This document shows positions 1 through 7,320 of a stretch of DNA of 9,580 nt, piece by piece. How positions within the stretch are numbered: the first letter of the stretch is position 1; each line of letters opens with the position of its first letter. The notes under the pieces were generated by a model. That model made no database searches, had not been told where the DNA came from, and saw only the letters and a list, made by a program, of their open reading frames with translations. The translations under genes were made by a program, and so were the position numbers. Origin of the DNA: Zoogloeaceae bacterium (GTDB taxonomy: Bacteria; Pseudomonadota; Gammaproteobacteria; Burkholderiales; Rhodocyclaceae); the NCBI GenBank assembly GCA_031267345.1, contig JAIRZG010000199.1, forward strand, positions 1-9,580, written 5' to 3'.

Positions 1-125
1 CAGCGTGTACGATGGCGGCATTCATGCGATTGCCCTGGTTGTCCTTGGAAACCGCTACGGGAAAAGAAGCCTCGCATTTTATTACATTGAATGACCCTGT
101 CCAACAATACGGTTACACAAGGACA
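1..125. other. Left edge, no assignable gene
   Basis: This stretch lies downstream of the dprA stop codon. In many proteobacteria dprA is followed by smg and topA, but I do not recognise the start of either here. A plus-strand frame is open from the edge to a TGA at 92-94 and could be the last 30 codons of a gene entering from the left. A minus-strand frame is also open from about 113 to the edge, with one internal ATG. Neither translation resembles a family I know. Two short segments here (19-40 and 49-66) have near matches near the right end of the window, so this may be repeat-derived DNA. Confidence 0.3.
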
Positions 126-1256
126 TCACAAACGCTGGTAGCGGTTGCCCGGCAGGGGGGCGATTCGGCCTGCCAGTTCCAGATTCAGCAGCAGGGCGAG
201 CAGGGCGTCAGCGGGTAATTCGGCGCGTAGCGCCAGTTCGTCGAGGGTGCAGGGATCGTAGCCCAGATGGGTGAGGACGCGGGATTCCTCCGTCGCGGCG
301 ACATCCGTCGGGGAAGACGGCGCAACGACGGACGGCGGCGATGGCGGGGTCAAGTATGCGCCCAGTTCTTCCAGAATATCCTGCGCGGATTCCACCAGCT
401 TCGCGCCTTGCCGGAGGAGACGATGACAACCTCTGGAAAGTGGGGAATGGATGGAACCGGGGATGGCGAAAACCTCACGTCCCTGTTCGCACGCCAGTCG
501 CGCGGTAATCAGCGAGCCGCTTTCCGTTGCCGCCTCCACCACCAGCACACCGCGCGCCAGACCGGAAATGACGCGGTTGCGGCGGGGGAAATTGGCGGCG
601 AGGGCGGGTGTGCCCAAAGGAAATTCGGAAACAATGGCGCCGTGTTCAACAATACGCCGCGCCAATGCCTGATTACGCGCCGGATAAAGCCGATCCGCGC
701 CCGTGCCGATGACGGCGACAGTGCTTTCCGCCCGCTGGCTCGCCAGCGCGCCGCTGTGCGCGGCAGCGTCTATGCCCAGCGCCAGACCGCTGATGAGAAC
801 AAATCCAGCGTCCGCCAGCGTATGGGCGAAATCTTCGGCAATTTTGAGTCCCTGTGGCGTGGCGTTGCGGCTGCCGACCACGGCAATGCCGGGACGAGCG
901 AGCGCCGCCGGATTGCCACGCACATACAGCAGGGTCGGCGGATCGGGAATTTCCAGGAGTTGCGGCGGATAGAGCGCGTCCGCCAGGGTAAGGATGTGAC
1001 AATCGGGCGCAGACGCCCAGGCAAGCGCGGCGGCGATTTTTTCGTCCATCGCGGCACTGTGCGCCTCTGCCAGCAAATCGGCCTTGCTGGCGACAATCTG
1101 GCGTTGCGCCAGATGTCCGGCGGCGAAAACATGATGCGGCAAACCAAAGGCGGTGAGCAGCTTGCGCTGCGATTCACCGCCTATGCCGGAAATCAGGGTC
1201 AGTCTGAGCCAGTCCGACAGACCCGTTGCATCCGTTTCAGGGCTTTCTGACGACAT
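126..1256 (-). CDS. dprA: DNA-processing protein DprA (Smf)
   Basis: DprA binds incoming single-stranded DNA in the cytoplasm and loads RecA onto it during natural transformation. The 376-residue product has the usual length. Residues 16-40 form a helical SAM-like region. The Rossmann-type DNA-binding core spans about 95-297, with the family motifs GSR (128-130), SGLALGID (156-163), FPRRNRVISGL (223-233) and the glycine-rich segment ending in IPGS (265-268). A proline/serine-rich linker (304-316) leads to a C-terminal winged helix (322-376). I chose the ATG at 1254-1256 because it gives the normal N-terminus. An upstream in-frame ATG at 1319 would add 21 atypical residues and overlap the LysM gene by 83 nt. 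With the chosen start the overlap is 20 nt, which suggests coupled translation. The gene appears intact. Identification is firm; competence of the organism is only inferred. Confidence 0.95.
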   Translation of the reverse strand: MSSESPETDATGLSDWLRLTLISGIGGESQRKLLTAFGLPHHVFAAGHLAQRQIVASKADLLAEAHSAAMDEKIAAALAWASAPDCHILTLADALYPPQLLEIPDPPTLLYVRGNPAALARPGIAVVGSRNATPQGLKIAEDFAHTLADAGFVLISGLALGIDAAAHSGALASQRAESTVAVIGTGADRLYPARNQALARRIVEHGAIVSEFPLGTPALAANFPRRNRVISGLARGVLVVEAATESGSLITARLACEQGREVFAIPGSIHSPLSRGCHRLLRQGAKLVESAQDILEELGAYLTPPSPPSVVAPSSPTDVAATEESRVLTHLGYDPCTLDELALRAELPADALLALLLNLELAGRIAPLPGNRYQRL

Positions 1257-2412
1257 CCCCGACAACCAGAGGCCGCGCCGCTTCCATGACCAGACCGTAG
1301 GAAACGCGGCCAAACACACGGAACACGAAAACCACGCCGTTGCGCTTATCCGGCAGGGCTATCGTCTGGACGCGCTGGCTCTTGTCGCGGTAGGTCGCGG
1401 TTCTCTTGCTGTAGATGCCCAGCACATGCCCCGGTTCCAGCCCCGCGTTTTCGCCCAGATTGAGGGCGATGATCGAGAACTTGCTGCCCACGCCCACGCC
1501 GCCATAGACCGAAATGACCTGTCCGCCCACCACTTCTTCTTCCAGCACATGCGGCACGTAGGATTTGAGGGTGGGTTCTTCGGCGGGCATCAGCAGATCG
1601 CCTTGAAGGATTTCTTCCCGCGCCGTCAGGACTTCCAGCGTACTGACTTCTCCGAGTTCCTTGAGGCGGGCAGTGCCCAGATAAACGACCTCGTAGCCCA
1701 GCACATCGCCCGGCTTGCCGACTGCGGCTATGGCGGGATCAACGGGTTTTTCCGTGCCAACGGGCGTAAGGGCGGGGAGCGGTCCGCGCATGTAAGTTTC
1801 CACCGGCCCCAGTACGTCCTTTTCGGTCTCGCCGAAAGTGTTGTCCGGAACAGGATTCTTGAGCGCCGCGCCCAAACGGTAGATGTGCCAGGTGGGATGA
1901 TCATCGCTAATGCCCAGCGCGAAAATTTCGTCGCCATGCCCGATGACGACGCGATTATCATCCATGCCCACCAACTGCGGCGCATCAGCCAGTTCGTTGG
2001 CTTCCACGACCAGTGGACGGGAAATGAACGGCTCAATGGCGTTGGGCGGAATGGAAGGAATGGCCTTGGCGATTTGCTCGCTGCGCACTTCCGGCGAAAG
2101 TTTGACGTTGCCGGAACCTATCGGCTTGCCCAGCCGCAGGCGCGGACGCCCGTCCGCATAATCCAGCAGAACAATATCGCCGGGATAAATCAGGTGCGGA
2201 TTCTTGATCTGCGCCCGATTGAGCCGCCAGATTTCCGGCCAGCGCCAGGGTTCATTCAAAAACCTGCCGGAAATATCCCAGAGGGTATCTCCTTTGACGA
2301 CAATATAACGATCGGGCGCATTGTCGACCAGGGTGAGGGGAGGTTCGTCGGCGAATGCGGGCACAGCGGCCATCGCCACAACCAGAAGCAAGGCAGATAT
2401 AATGCGGGACAT
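1237..2412 (-). CDS. Secreted LysM-domain protein
   Basis: This is a 391-residue protein predicted to be exported and to bind peptidoglycan. Residues 1-21 form a signal peptide: a short basic start, a hydrophobic core, and an AFA/DE cleavage site. A single LysM domain covers about 36-84, with the typical VVKGDTLWDIS start and the NPHLIYPGDIV end. The remaining 300 residues have no motif I can name. No hydrolase signature was seen, so it is probably a binding or structural protein of the envelope. Proteins of this architecture are commonly found beside dprA and divergent from def/fmt in gamma- and betaproteobacteria. The start at 2412 is supported by the signal peptide and a GAGGA ribosome binding site 7 nt upstream; the longer frame starting at 2472 would bury the signal sequence. 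It overlaps dprA by 20 nt and is probably co-transcribed with it. Confidence 0.9.
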   Translation of the reverse strand: MSRIISALLLVVAMAAVPAFADEPPLTLVDNAPDRYIVVKGDTLWDISGRFLNEPWRWPEIWRLNRAQIKNPHLIYPGDIVLLDYADGRPRLRLGKPIGSGNVKLSPEVRSEQIAKAIPSIPPNAIEPFISRPLVVEANELADAPQLVGMDDNRVVIGHGDEIFALGISDDHPTWHIYRLGAALKNPVPDNTFGETEKDVLGPVETYMRGPLPALTPVGTEKPVDPAIAAVGKPGDVLGYEVVYLGTARLKELGEVSTLEVLTAREEILQGDLLMPAEEPTLKSYVPHVLEEEVVGGQVISVYGGVGVGSKFSIIALNLGENAGLEPGHVLGIYSKRTATYRDKSQRVQTIALPDKRNGVVFVFRVFGRVSYGLVMEAARPLVVGDVVRKP

Positions 2413-2571
2413 GTGATTTTCCTCGTGTGCGTCGGAACTGCCGGACAAAGAGAAACAGCGCTTGCCGCCCATTACCGCACCTTTCGTGCTGTTTCTGAAA
2501 GCTCATGCTGTTCCACTTCTCGAAAGCACTTGAGATTCTGCACGTAATGACTTAATTGAGCAAGCATTTTT
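2413..2571. promoter_or_regulatory. Divergent promoter region between the LysM gene and def
   Basis: These 159 bases separate two divergently transcribed units, so promoters for both must lie here or in the gene ends. No strong sigma-70 pair stands out. A weak candidate for def has TTGAGA at 2530-2535 and an AT-rich stretch around 2552-2557, which would place the transcript start only a few bases before the def ATG. No clear box was found for the minus direction. No riboswitch or operator palindrome was recognised. Confidence 0.4.
2420..2424 (-). promoter_or_regulatory. Ribosome binding site of the LysM gene
   Basis: On the minus strand this reads GAGGA, 7 nt before the ATG at 2410-2412. It decides the start in favour of the signal-peptide methionine over the upstream in-frame ATG at 2472. 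Confidence 0.75.
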
Positions 2572-3078
2572 ATGGCTTTATTTTCCATTTTGCGTTTCCC
2601 TGACCCCCGGTTGAGGAAAATCGCCGCGCCCGTTCTGCAAATTGACGCGTCCGTTCGCGCCCTGAGCGCGGATATGGCCGAAACCATGTACGCCGCGCCG
2701 GGCATTGGACTGGCTGCGACACAGGTTGATGTGCATCAACAAATTGTGGTCATCGACATTTCCGAAGAACGTGATCAACTGCGTGTATTCATCAATCCGC
2801 GCATCACCCATAAAGACGGTCAGCAGGTTTACGAAGAAGGCTGTCTTTCCGTCCCCGGCATTTACGAAAAGGTGGAACGCGCCGCCACGGTGCGCGTCGA
2901 ATATCTGGATCTCGACGGCGGGCGGCAATCCCTGGACGCCGACGGTCTGCTTGCCGTCTGCATCCAGCACGAACTCGATCATCTGCAAGGCAAGGTGTTT
3001 GTCGATCATCTTTCACAGTTGAAACAGACGCGCATCCGCGACAAACTCGTCAAACAGGCGCGGAAAAGCGCCTTATGA
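2572..3078 (+). CDS. def: Peptide deformylase
   Basis: This metalloenzyme removes the formyl group from the N-terminal methionine of new polypeptides in the cytoplasm. The 168-residue length matches the E. coli type. All three family motifs are present: GIGLAATQ (44-51), EGCLS (89-93, with the metal ligand Cys91) and HELDH (133-137, with metal ligands His133 and His137 and the catalytic Glu134). Nothing is missing. The start fits the usual N-terminus, although no strong Shine-Dalgarno sequence precedes it. It is followed after 10 nt by fmt, which makes the formyl group that this enzyme removes, and the two almost certainly form one operon. It diverges from the LysM-dprA unit. Confidence 0.98.
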   Translation: MALFSILRFPDPRLRKIAAPVLQIDASVRALSADMAETMYAAPGIGLAATQVDVHQQIVVIDISEERDQLRVFINPRITHKDGQQVYEEGCLSVPGIYEKVERAATVRVEYLDLDGGRQSLDADGLLAVCIQHELDHLQGKVFVDHLSQLKQTRIRDKLVKQARKSAL

Positions 3079-3088
3079 GATTGACCTT

Positions 3089-4015
3089 ATGAAGCTGGTT
3101 TTCGCCGGAACGCCGGAATTCGCCGCCATCGCCCTTGCCGCCCTGATCGATGCCGGACATGACCTCAGCCTTGTCTTGACCCAGCCTGACCGTCCGGCGG
3201 GACGGGGAATGCAGCCACAGCCTTCGACGGTCAAGACGCTGGCCTTGCGGCACGGCATTGAAGTCTTGCAGCCGCTTGCCCTGAAAACCGACGCGGCGGC
3301 GCAGGAACGCATCCGCGCCCAGCAGGCCGACGCCCTGATCGTCGCCGCCTACGGCCTCATCCTGCCACAGTGCGTACTGGACATGCCGCGCTTCGGCGCG
3401 ATCAATATCCACGCCTCGTTGCTGCCGCGCTGGCGCGGCGCGGCGCCCATCCAGCGCGCCATTCTGGCGGATGACGCCCAAAGCGGCGTTGTCCTGATGC
3501 AAATGGATGCCGGACTCGACACTGGCGCGTTGCTGACAAGCGCGACCACGCCCCTTTACACACGCGATACGGCGACCAGTTTGCATGACCGGATCGCCGC
3601 GCTGGGCGCGCGACTCCTTGTCGAAACGCTGCCCCGCCTGCCGCTGCCCGCCGTGCCGCAAGCCACAGAAGGCATTACCTATGCCGCCAAAATCGACAAG
3701 GCCGAAGCCCGACTGGACTGGCGAAAAAGCGCCGCCGAACTGGATCGCCAGATTCGCGCCTTCACCCCTTTTCCCATCGCCTGCGCCCACTTTAACGGCG
3801 ACCTCCTGAAAATCCACGCCGCCCATCCGGTTCCTCTCCCGACTGCCGCCGTGCCTGGTACGGCGCCGAGCGTCAGCAGGGAAGGGATTTGCGTCGCCTG
3901 CGGCGAAGGCGCGCTGATGCTTACCGAACTGCAAAAAGCGGGCGGCAAACGCCTTGCCGCCGCCCAATTTCTGGCAGGCTATCCCGCGCTCAAAACCGGC
4001 GTACGTTTTGAGTGA
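3089..4015 (+). CDS. fmt: Methionyl-tRNA formyltransferase
   Basis: This enzyme transfers a formyl group from 10-formyl-tetrahydrofolate to methionyl-initiator tRNA, starting bacterial translation. The 308-residue product is close to the usual length of about 315. The N-terminal formyltransferase domain (1 to about 190) carries the catalytic triad Asn106, His108 and Asp144, at the same numbers as in E. coli, within the SLLPRWRGAAP signature (110-120). The loop with RPAGRG (35-40) is also conserved. The C-terminal tRNA-binding domain runs from about 205 to the end. It lies 10 nt after def. In many relatives the next gene is rsmB, but here it is uvrA, 42 nt downstream. Intact and confidently identified. 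Confidence 0.98.
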   Translation: MKLVFAGTPEFAAIALAALIDAGHDLSLVLTQPDRPAGRGMQPQPSTVKTLALRHGIEVLQPLALKTDAAAQERIRAQQADALIVAAYGLILPQCVLDMPRFGAINIHASLLPRWRGAAPIQRAILADDAQSGVVLMQMDAGLDTGALLTSATTPLYTRDTATSLHDRIAALGARLLVETLPRLPLPAVPQATEGITYAAKIDKAEARLDWRKSAAELDRQIRAFTPFPIACAHFNGDLLKIHAAHPVPLPTAAVPGTAPSVSREGICVACGEGALMLTELQKAGGKRLAAAQFLAGYPALKTGVRFE

Positions 4016-4057
4016 TGGCGTTGCGCCATATCCTGATGTCGGACCTCTGAACCCCCC

Positions 4058-6904
4058 ATGAACTTCCTCAAAATCCGTGGCGCGCGCACACACAATTTAA
4101 AGAACATCAGCCTTGACTTACCGCGCGACAAGCTCATTGTCATTACCGGGCTTTCCGGGTCGGGCAAGTCGTCGCTGGCGTTTGATACCCTTTATGCCGA
4201 AGGGCAGCGGCGTTATGTGGAGTCGCTTTCGGCCTATGCGCGGCAGTTTTTGCAGTTGATGGAAAAGCCGGATGTCGATTTGATTGAAGGGCTTTCGCCC
4301 GCCATTTCCATCGAGCAGAAGGCCACCAGTCACAATCCGCGCTCCACGGTGGGAACGGTGACGGAGATTCACGATTATCTGCGTCTGTTGTTTGCCCGCG
4401 CCGGTACGCCCTATTGCCCGCAACACGGCTTGCCGCTGGCGGCGCAGACGGTCTCACAGATGGTCGATCACGCGCTGGCCCTGCCGCCGGAGATGCGCCT
4501 GATGATCCTCGCGCCCGTGGTGGCGGCGCGCAAGGGCGAGCAACTGGATCTGTTTGCCGAATTGCGCGCCCAGGGCTTTGCGCGGCTACGCGTCGACGGG
4601 CAGATTTACGAAATGGATCAGTTGCCCAAACTCGCCAAAACGCAAAAGCACCGCGTGGATGTGGTCGTCGACCGCCTGAAGGTGCGCCCGGACATGCGCC
4701 AGCGTCTGGCGGAATCGTTCGAGACGGCGCTGCGTCACGCCGAAGGCCGCGCCATCGCGCTGGAGATGGATTCCGGCGTCGAGCACGGTTTTTCCGCGCG
4801 TTTTGCCTGCCCGCTCTGCGCCTATTCCCTGTCGGAAATGGAGCCGCGCCTGTTTTCCTTCAACAATCCGGTCGGCGCCTGCCCGCGCTGCGACGGATTG
4901 GGGGCGATCCAGATTTTCGACGCCAAAAAGATTGTAGCGGATACGCAGCTTTCGCTGGCGGCGGGCGCGGTCAAGGGTTGGGATCGACGCAATCCCTTTT
5001 ATTTTCAATTGCTGACGTCGCTCGCTGCGCATTACAGCTTCGATCTGGACACGCCTTTCGCGGAACTGGAGGAGATCGTACAAAAGGTGATTCTTTATGG
5101 TTCCGGGCACGAGTCGATTGTTTTTCGTTATCAGGTGCACGGACGCAAGGTGACGCGGGCGCACGCATTTGAAGGCGTGATTCCCAATTTCGCCCGCCGC
5201 TACAAGGAAACCGATTCCCTTGCCATACGCGAGGAACTCGCCCGTTACATCAGCAACCAGCCCTGCCCCGATTGTGGCGGCAGCCGTCTGAAAAAGGAAG
5301 CGCGGCATGTGCGGATCGGGGAGCAAACATCCGGCGCGGCTCCGCTGACGCTGCACGAAATCAACCGTCTGCCGCTCAAAGAAGCGCTTTTCTTTTTTGA
5401 ACGTCTGACGCTTGCCGGACATAAGGCGCAGGTGGCGGAAAAAATCGTCAAGGAGATCATTGCCCGCCTGCAATTCCTGATCAATGTCGGCCTCAATTAC
5501 CTTACCCTGGAGCGCTCGGCGGAAACCCTTTCCGGCGGCGAATCCCAGCGCATCCGGCTGGCGAGCCAGATTGGCTCCGGCCTGACCGGCGTGATGTATG
5601 TGCTCGATGAACCTTCCATCGGCCTGCACCAGCGCGACAACGCCCGTCTGCTGGAAACCCTGAAACATCTGAAGACGATGGGCAACACGGTGATTGTGGT
5701 CGAACACGACGAGGAGGCAATCCGCAGCGCCGATTACGTGGTCGACATCGGCCCTGGCGCGGGCGTACAGGGCGGACATATCGTCGCGGAAGGAACGCCG
5801 GAAGCGGTGGCGGCGCACCCGGATTCCCTGACCGGCGCGTATCTGGCGGGACGGCGCAGTATCGCCATTCCCGCCAGACGCCGCCCGCCAGACGCTAAAA
5901 AGCAGCTTCGCGTTTTTGGCGCGTCCGGCAACAATTTAAAGCAGGTCGATTTGAGTCTGCCTGTGGGCTTGCTAACCTGCGTTACCGGCGTTTCCGGCTC
6001 CGGCAAATCGACGCTGATCAACGATACCCTGTATGCCGCCGCCGCCCGCGCCATTCACCGCGCCAACATTGAGACCGCCGCGCATGAGCGCATCAGCGGA
6101 CTGGAACGCTTCGACAAGGTGATTGACGTTGATCAATCGCCCATCGGACGCACGCCGCGCTCCAACCCGGCGACCTATACCGGCCTCATGACGCCCATCC
6201 GCGAGCTTTTTTCGCAAATGCCGGAAGCCCGCGCCAGAGGCTATACGCCGGGGCGCTTTTCCTTCAACGTCCGGGGCGGACGCTGCGAAGCCTGCCAGGG
6301 CGATGGCGTCATCAAGGTGGAAATGCACTTTCTGCCCGACATCTACGTACCCTGCGATGTCTGCCACGGCAAACGCTATAACCGCGAAACGCTGGAAATC
6401 CAGTACAAGGGCAAAAATATCCACGAGATTCTGGCGATGACGGTGGAGGAAGCGCGCGAATTTTTCGCCCCCGTGCCCAACATCGCCCGCAAACTGCAAA
6501 CCCTGACCGACGTGGGGTTGTCCTACATCACGCTGGGACAAAGCGCTACCACCCTTTCCGGCGGCGAAGCCCAGCGGGTGAAGCTGGCGCTGGAACTTTC
6601 CAAACGCGACACGGGCAGCACCCTCTACATCCTCGACGAACCCACCACCGGCCTGCACTTCGCCGACATCGAACTCCTGCTCTCGGTGCTCTCCCGCCTG
6701 GTCGACCACGGCAACACCGTCGTGGTCATCGAACACAACCTCGATGTCATCAAAACCGCCGACTGGATCATCGACCTCGGCCCCGAAGGCGGCGACGGCG
6801 GCGGCAGCATCATCGCCACCGGCACGCCGGAAAATGTGGCGGCGGTAAAGGGAAGTTATACCGGGCAGTTTTTGAAGACCGTGTTGGCGACAAAGGAGAA
6901 ATGA
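4058..6904 (+). CDS. uvrA: Excinuclease ABC subunit A
   Basis: UvrA is the dimeric ATPase that finds DNA damage and loads UvrB in nucleotide excision repair. The product has 948 residues (E. coli 940). Both ABC modules are complete. Module 1 has Walker A GLSGSGKSS (31-39), signature LSGGESQ (491-497), Walker B ending LDEPS (516-520) and the switch His550. Module 2 has Walker A GVSGSGKST (644-652), signature LSGGEAQ (833-839), Walker B ILDEP (858-862) and switch His893. Zinc-binding cysteines are seen at 251/254/275/278 and 743/746/766/769, and a further CPDC pair at 403/406. The gene starts 42 nt after fmt and could be partly read through from it. No LexA box was recognised in the short gap. 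Its last bases hold the ribosome binding site of the following small gene. Confidence 0.99.
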   Translation: MNFLKIRGARTHNLKNISLDLPRDKLIVITGLSGSGKSSLAFDTLYAEGQRRYVESLSAYARQFLQLMEKPDVDLIEGLSPAISIEQKATSHNPRSTVGTVTEIHDYLRLLFARAGTPYCPQHGLPLAAQTVSQMVDHALALPPEMRLMILAPVVAARKGEQLDLFAELRAQGFARLRVDGQIYEMDQLPKLAKTQKHRVDVVVDRLKVRPDMRQRLAESFETALRHAEGRAIALEMDSGVEHGFSARFACPLCAYSLSEMEPRLFSFNNPVGACPRCDGLGAIQIFDAKKIVADTQLSLAAGAVKGWDRRNPFYFQLLTSLAAHYSFDLDTPFAELEEIVQKVILYGSGHESIVFRYQVHGRKVTRAHAFEGVIPNFARRYKETDSLAIREELARYISNQPCPDCGGSRLKKEARHVRIGEQTSGAAPLTLHEINRLPLKEALFFFERLTLAGHKAQVAEKIVKEIIARLQFLINVGLNYLTLERSAETLSGGESQRIRLASQIGSGLTGVMYVLDEPSIGLHQRDNARLLETLKHLKTMGNTVIVVEHDEEAIRSADYVVDIGPGAGVQGGHIVAEGTPEAVAAHPDSLTGAYLAGRRSIAIPARRRPPDAKKQLRVFGASGNNLKQVDLSLPVGLLTCVTGVSGSGKSTLINDTLYAAAARAIHRANIETAAHERISGLERFDKVIDVDQSPIGRTPRSNPATYTGLMTPIRELFSQMPEARARGYTPGRFSFNVRGGRCEACQGDGVIKVEMHFLPDIYVPCDVCHGKRYNRETLEIQYKGKNIHEILAMTVEEAREFFAPVPNIARKLQTLTDVGLSYITLGQSATTLSGGEAQRVKLALELSKRDTGSTLYILDEPTTGLHFADIELLLSVLSRLVDHGNTVVVIEHNLDVIKTADWIIDLGPEGGDGGGSIIATGTPENVAAVKGSYTGQFLKTVLATKEK
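6892..6898 (+). promoter_or_regulatory. Ribosome binding site of the small membrane protein gene
   Basis: AAAGGAG lies inside the final codons of uvrA, 7 nt before the ATG at 6906-6908. This is the strongest Shine-Dalgarno match noticed in the window. It supports the start and suggests that the small gene is translated from the uvrA transcript. An out-of-frame ATG also occurs at 6901-6903, overlapping the uvrA stop. Confidence 0.75.
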
Positions 6905-6905
6905 G

Positions 6906-7319
6906 ATGTTGTTGGAATTTATCATCAGTTTCATTGTTCTTTTGGGGTATCCGTTCGTCGTTCTTGGCGCGCTCATTACAATCGCGTCCGTAATTACAAT
7001 GTGTACCATTGGCAAAAAATTCAGGATAACGATTTGGTTGCCAGGGATATTGATTTTTCTGATTCTTTTCATTTCCCTCCCCGGTTTTTTCTTGTTGGCT
7101 CCGGTTATGATACCCGCTCTTTTTCTCTTACTGGGATATGAGTTTTTTATCCTGACGCGAAAAAAGTGGTCCGGGTGGGCCAAGGGCGTATTTTTGCTTG
7201 CGCCTTTTATTGGCTGGATTGTCGCAATTGAATGGAATCCGTATGGGATGTTCAAATCCGCCCTCGCCACTGCATTACATTCCGCCCAGCCTGCCGCTCT
7301 TACGAGTTATTTGGCATGA
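6906..7319 (+). CDS. Small multi-pass membrane protein, unknown function
   Basis: This 137-residue hydrophobic protein is not recognised. It has about four membrane segments, near 3-33, 42-59, 61-83 and 94-109, separated by short basic loops (KKFR at 37-40, TRKK at 84-87). A small C-terminal tail rich in alanine follows. No signal peptide, lipobox or catalytic motif is seen. It begins 1 nt after the uvrA stop, with a strong ribosome binding site in the uvrA end, so co-transcription with uvrA is likely. Its stop lies 1 nt from the stop of the convergent WG-repeat gene. Base composition is clearly lower in GC than uvrA: one 60-base line counted about 42% against 72% for a line of uvrA. This hints at separate origin. 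Relaxed constraint on a hydrophobic protein could also explain part of it. Confidence 0.75.
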   Translation: MLLEFIISFIVLLGYPFVVLGALITIASVITMCTIGKKFRITIWLPGILIFLILFISLPGFFLLAPVMIPALFLLLGYEFFILTRKKWSGWAKGVFLLAPFIGWIVAIEWNPYGMFKSALATALHSAQPAALTSYLA

Positions 7320-7320
7320 C

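Noticed and set aside
267..1250. Long plus-strand open frame (327 codons) opposite dprA
   Set aside because: It is the antisense of a gene with all dprA motifs; its translation is arginine- and glycine-rich, as expected of a GC-rich shadow frame.
1153..2547. 464-codon plus-strand frame opposite the LysM gene
   Set aside because: The opposite strand has a signal peptide, LysM domain and good ribosome binding site; this frame shows no domain.
4015..4029. ATGGCG/CGCCAT hairpin after fmt as a terminator
   Set aside because: Three-base loop and no T-run after it.
5972..7270. 432-codon minus-strand frame opposite the uvrA end
   Set aside because: It covers essential uvrA motifs on the other strand and shows no recognisable family.
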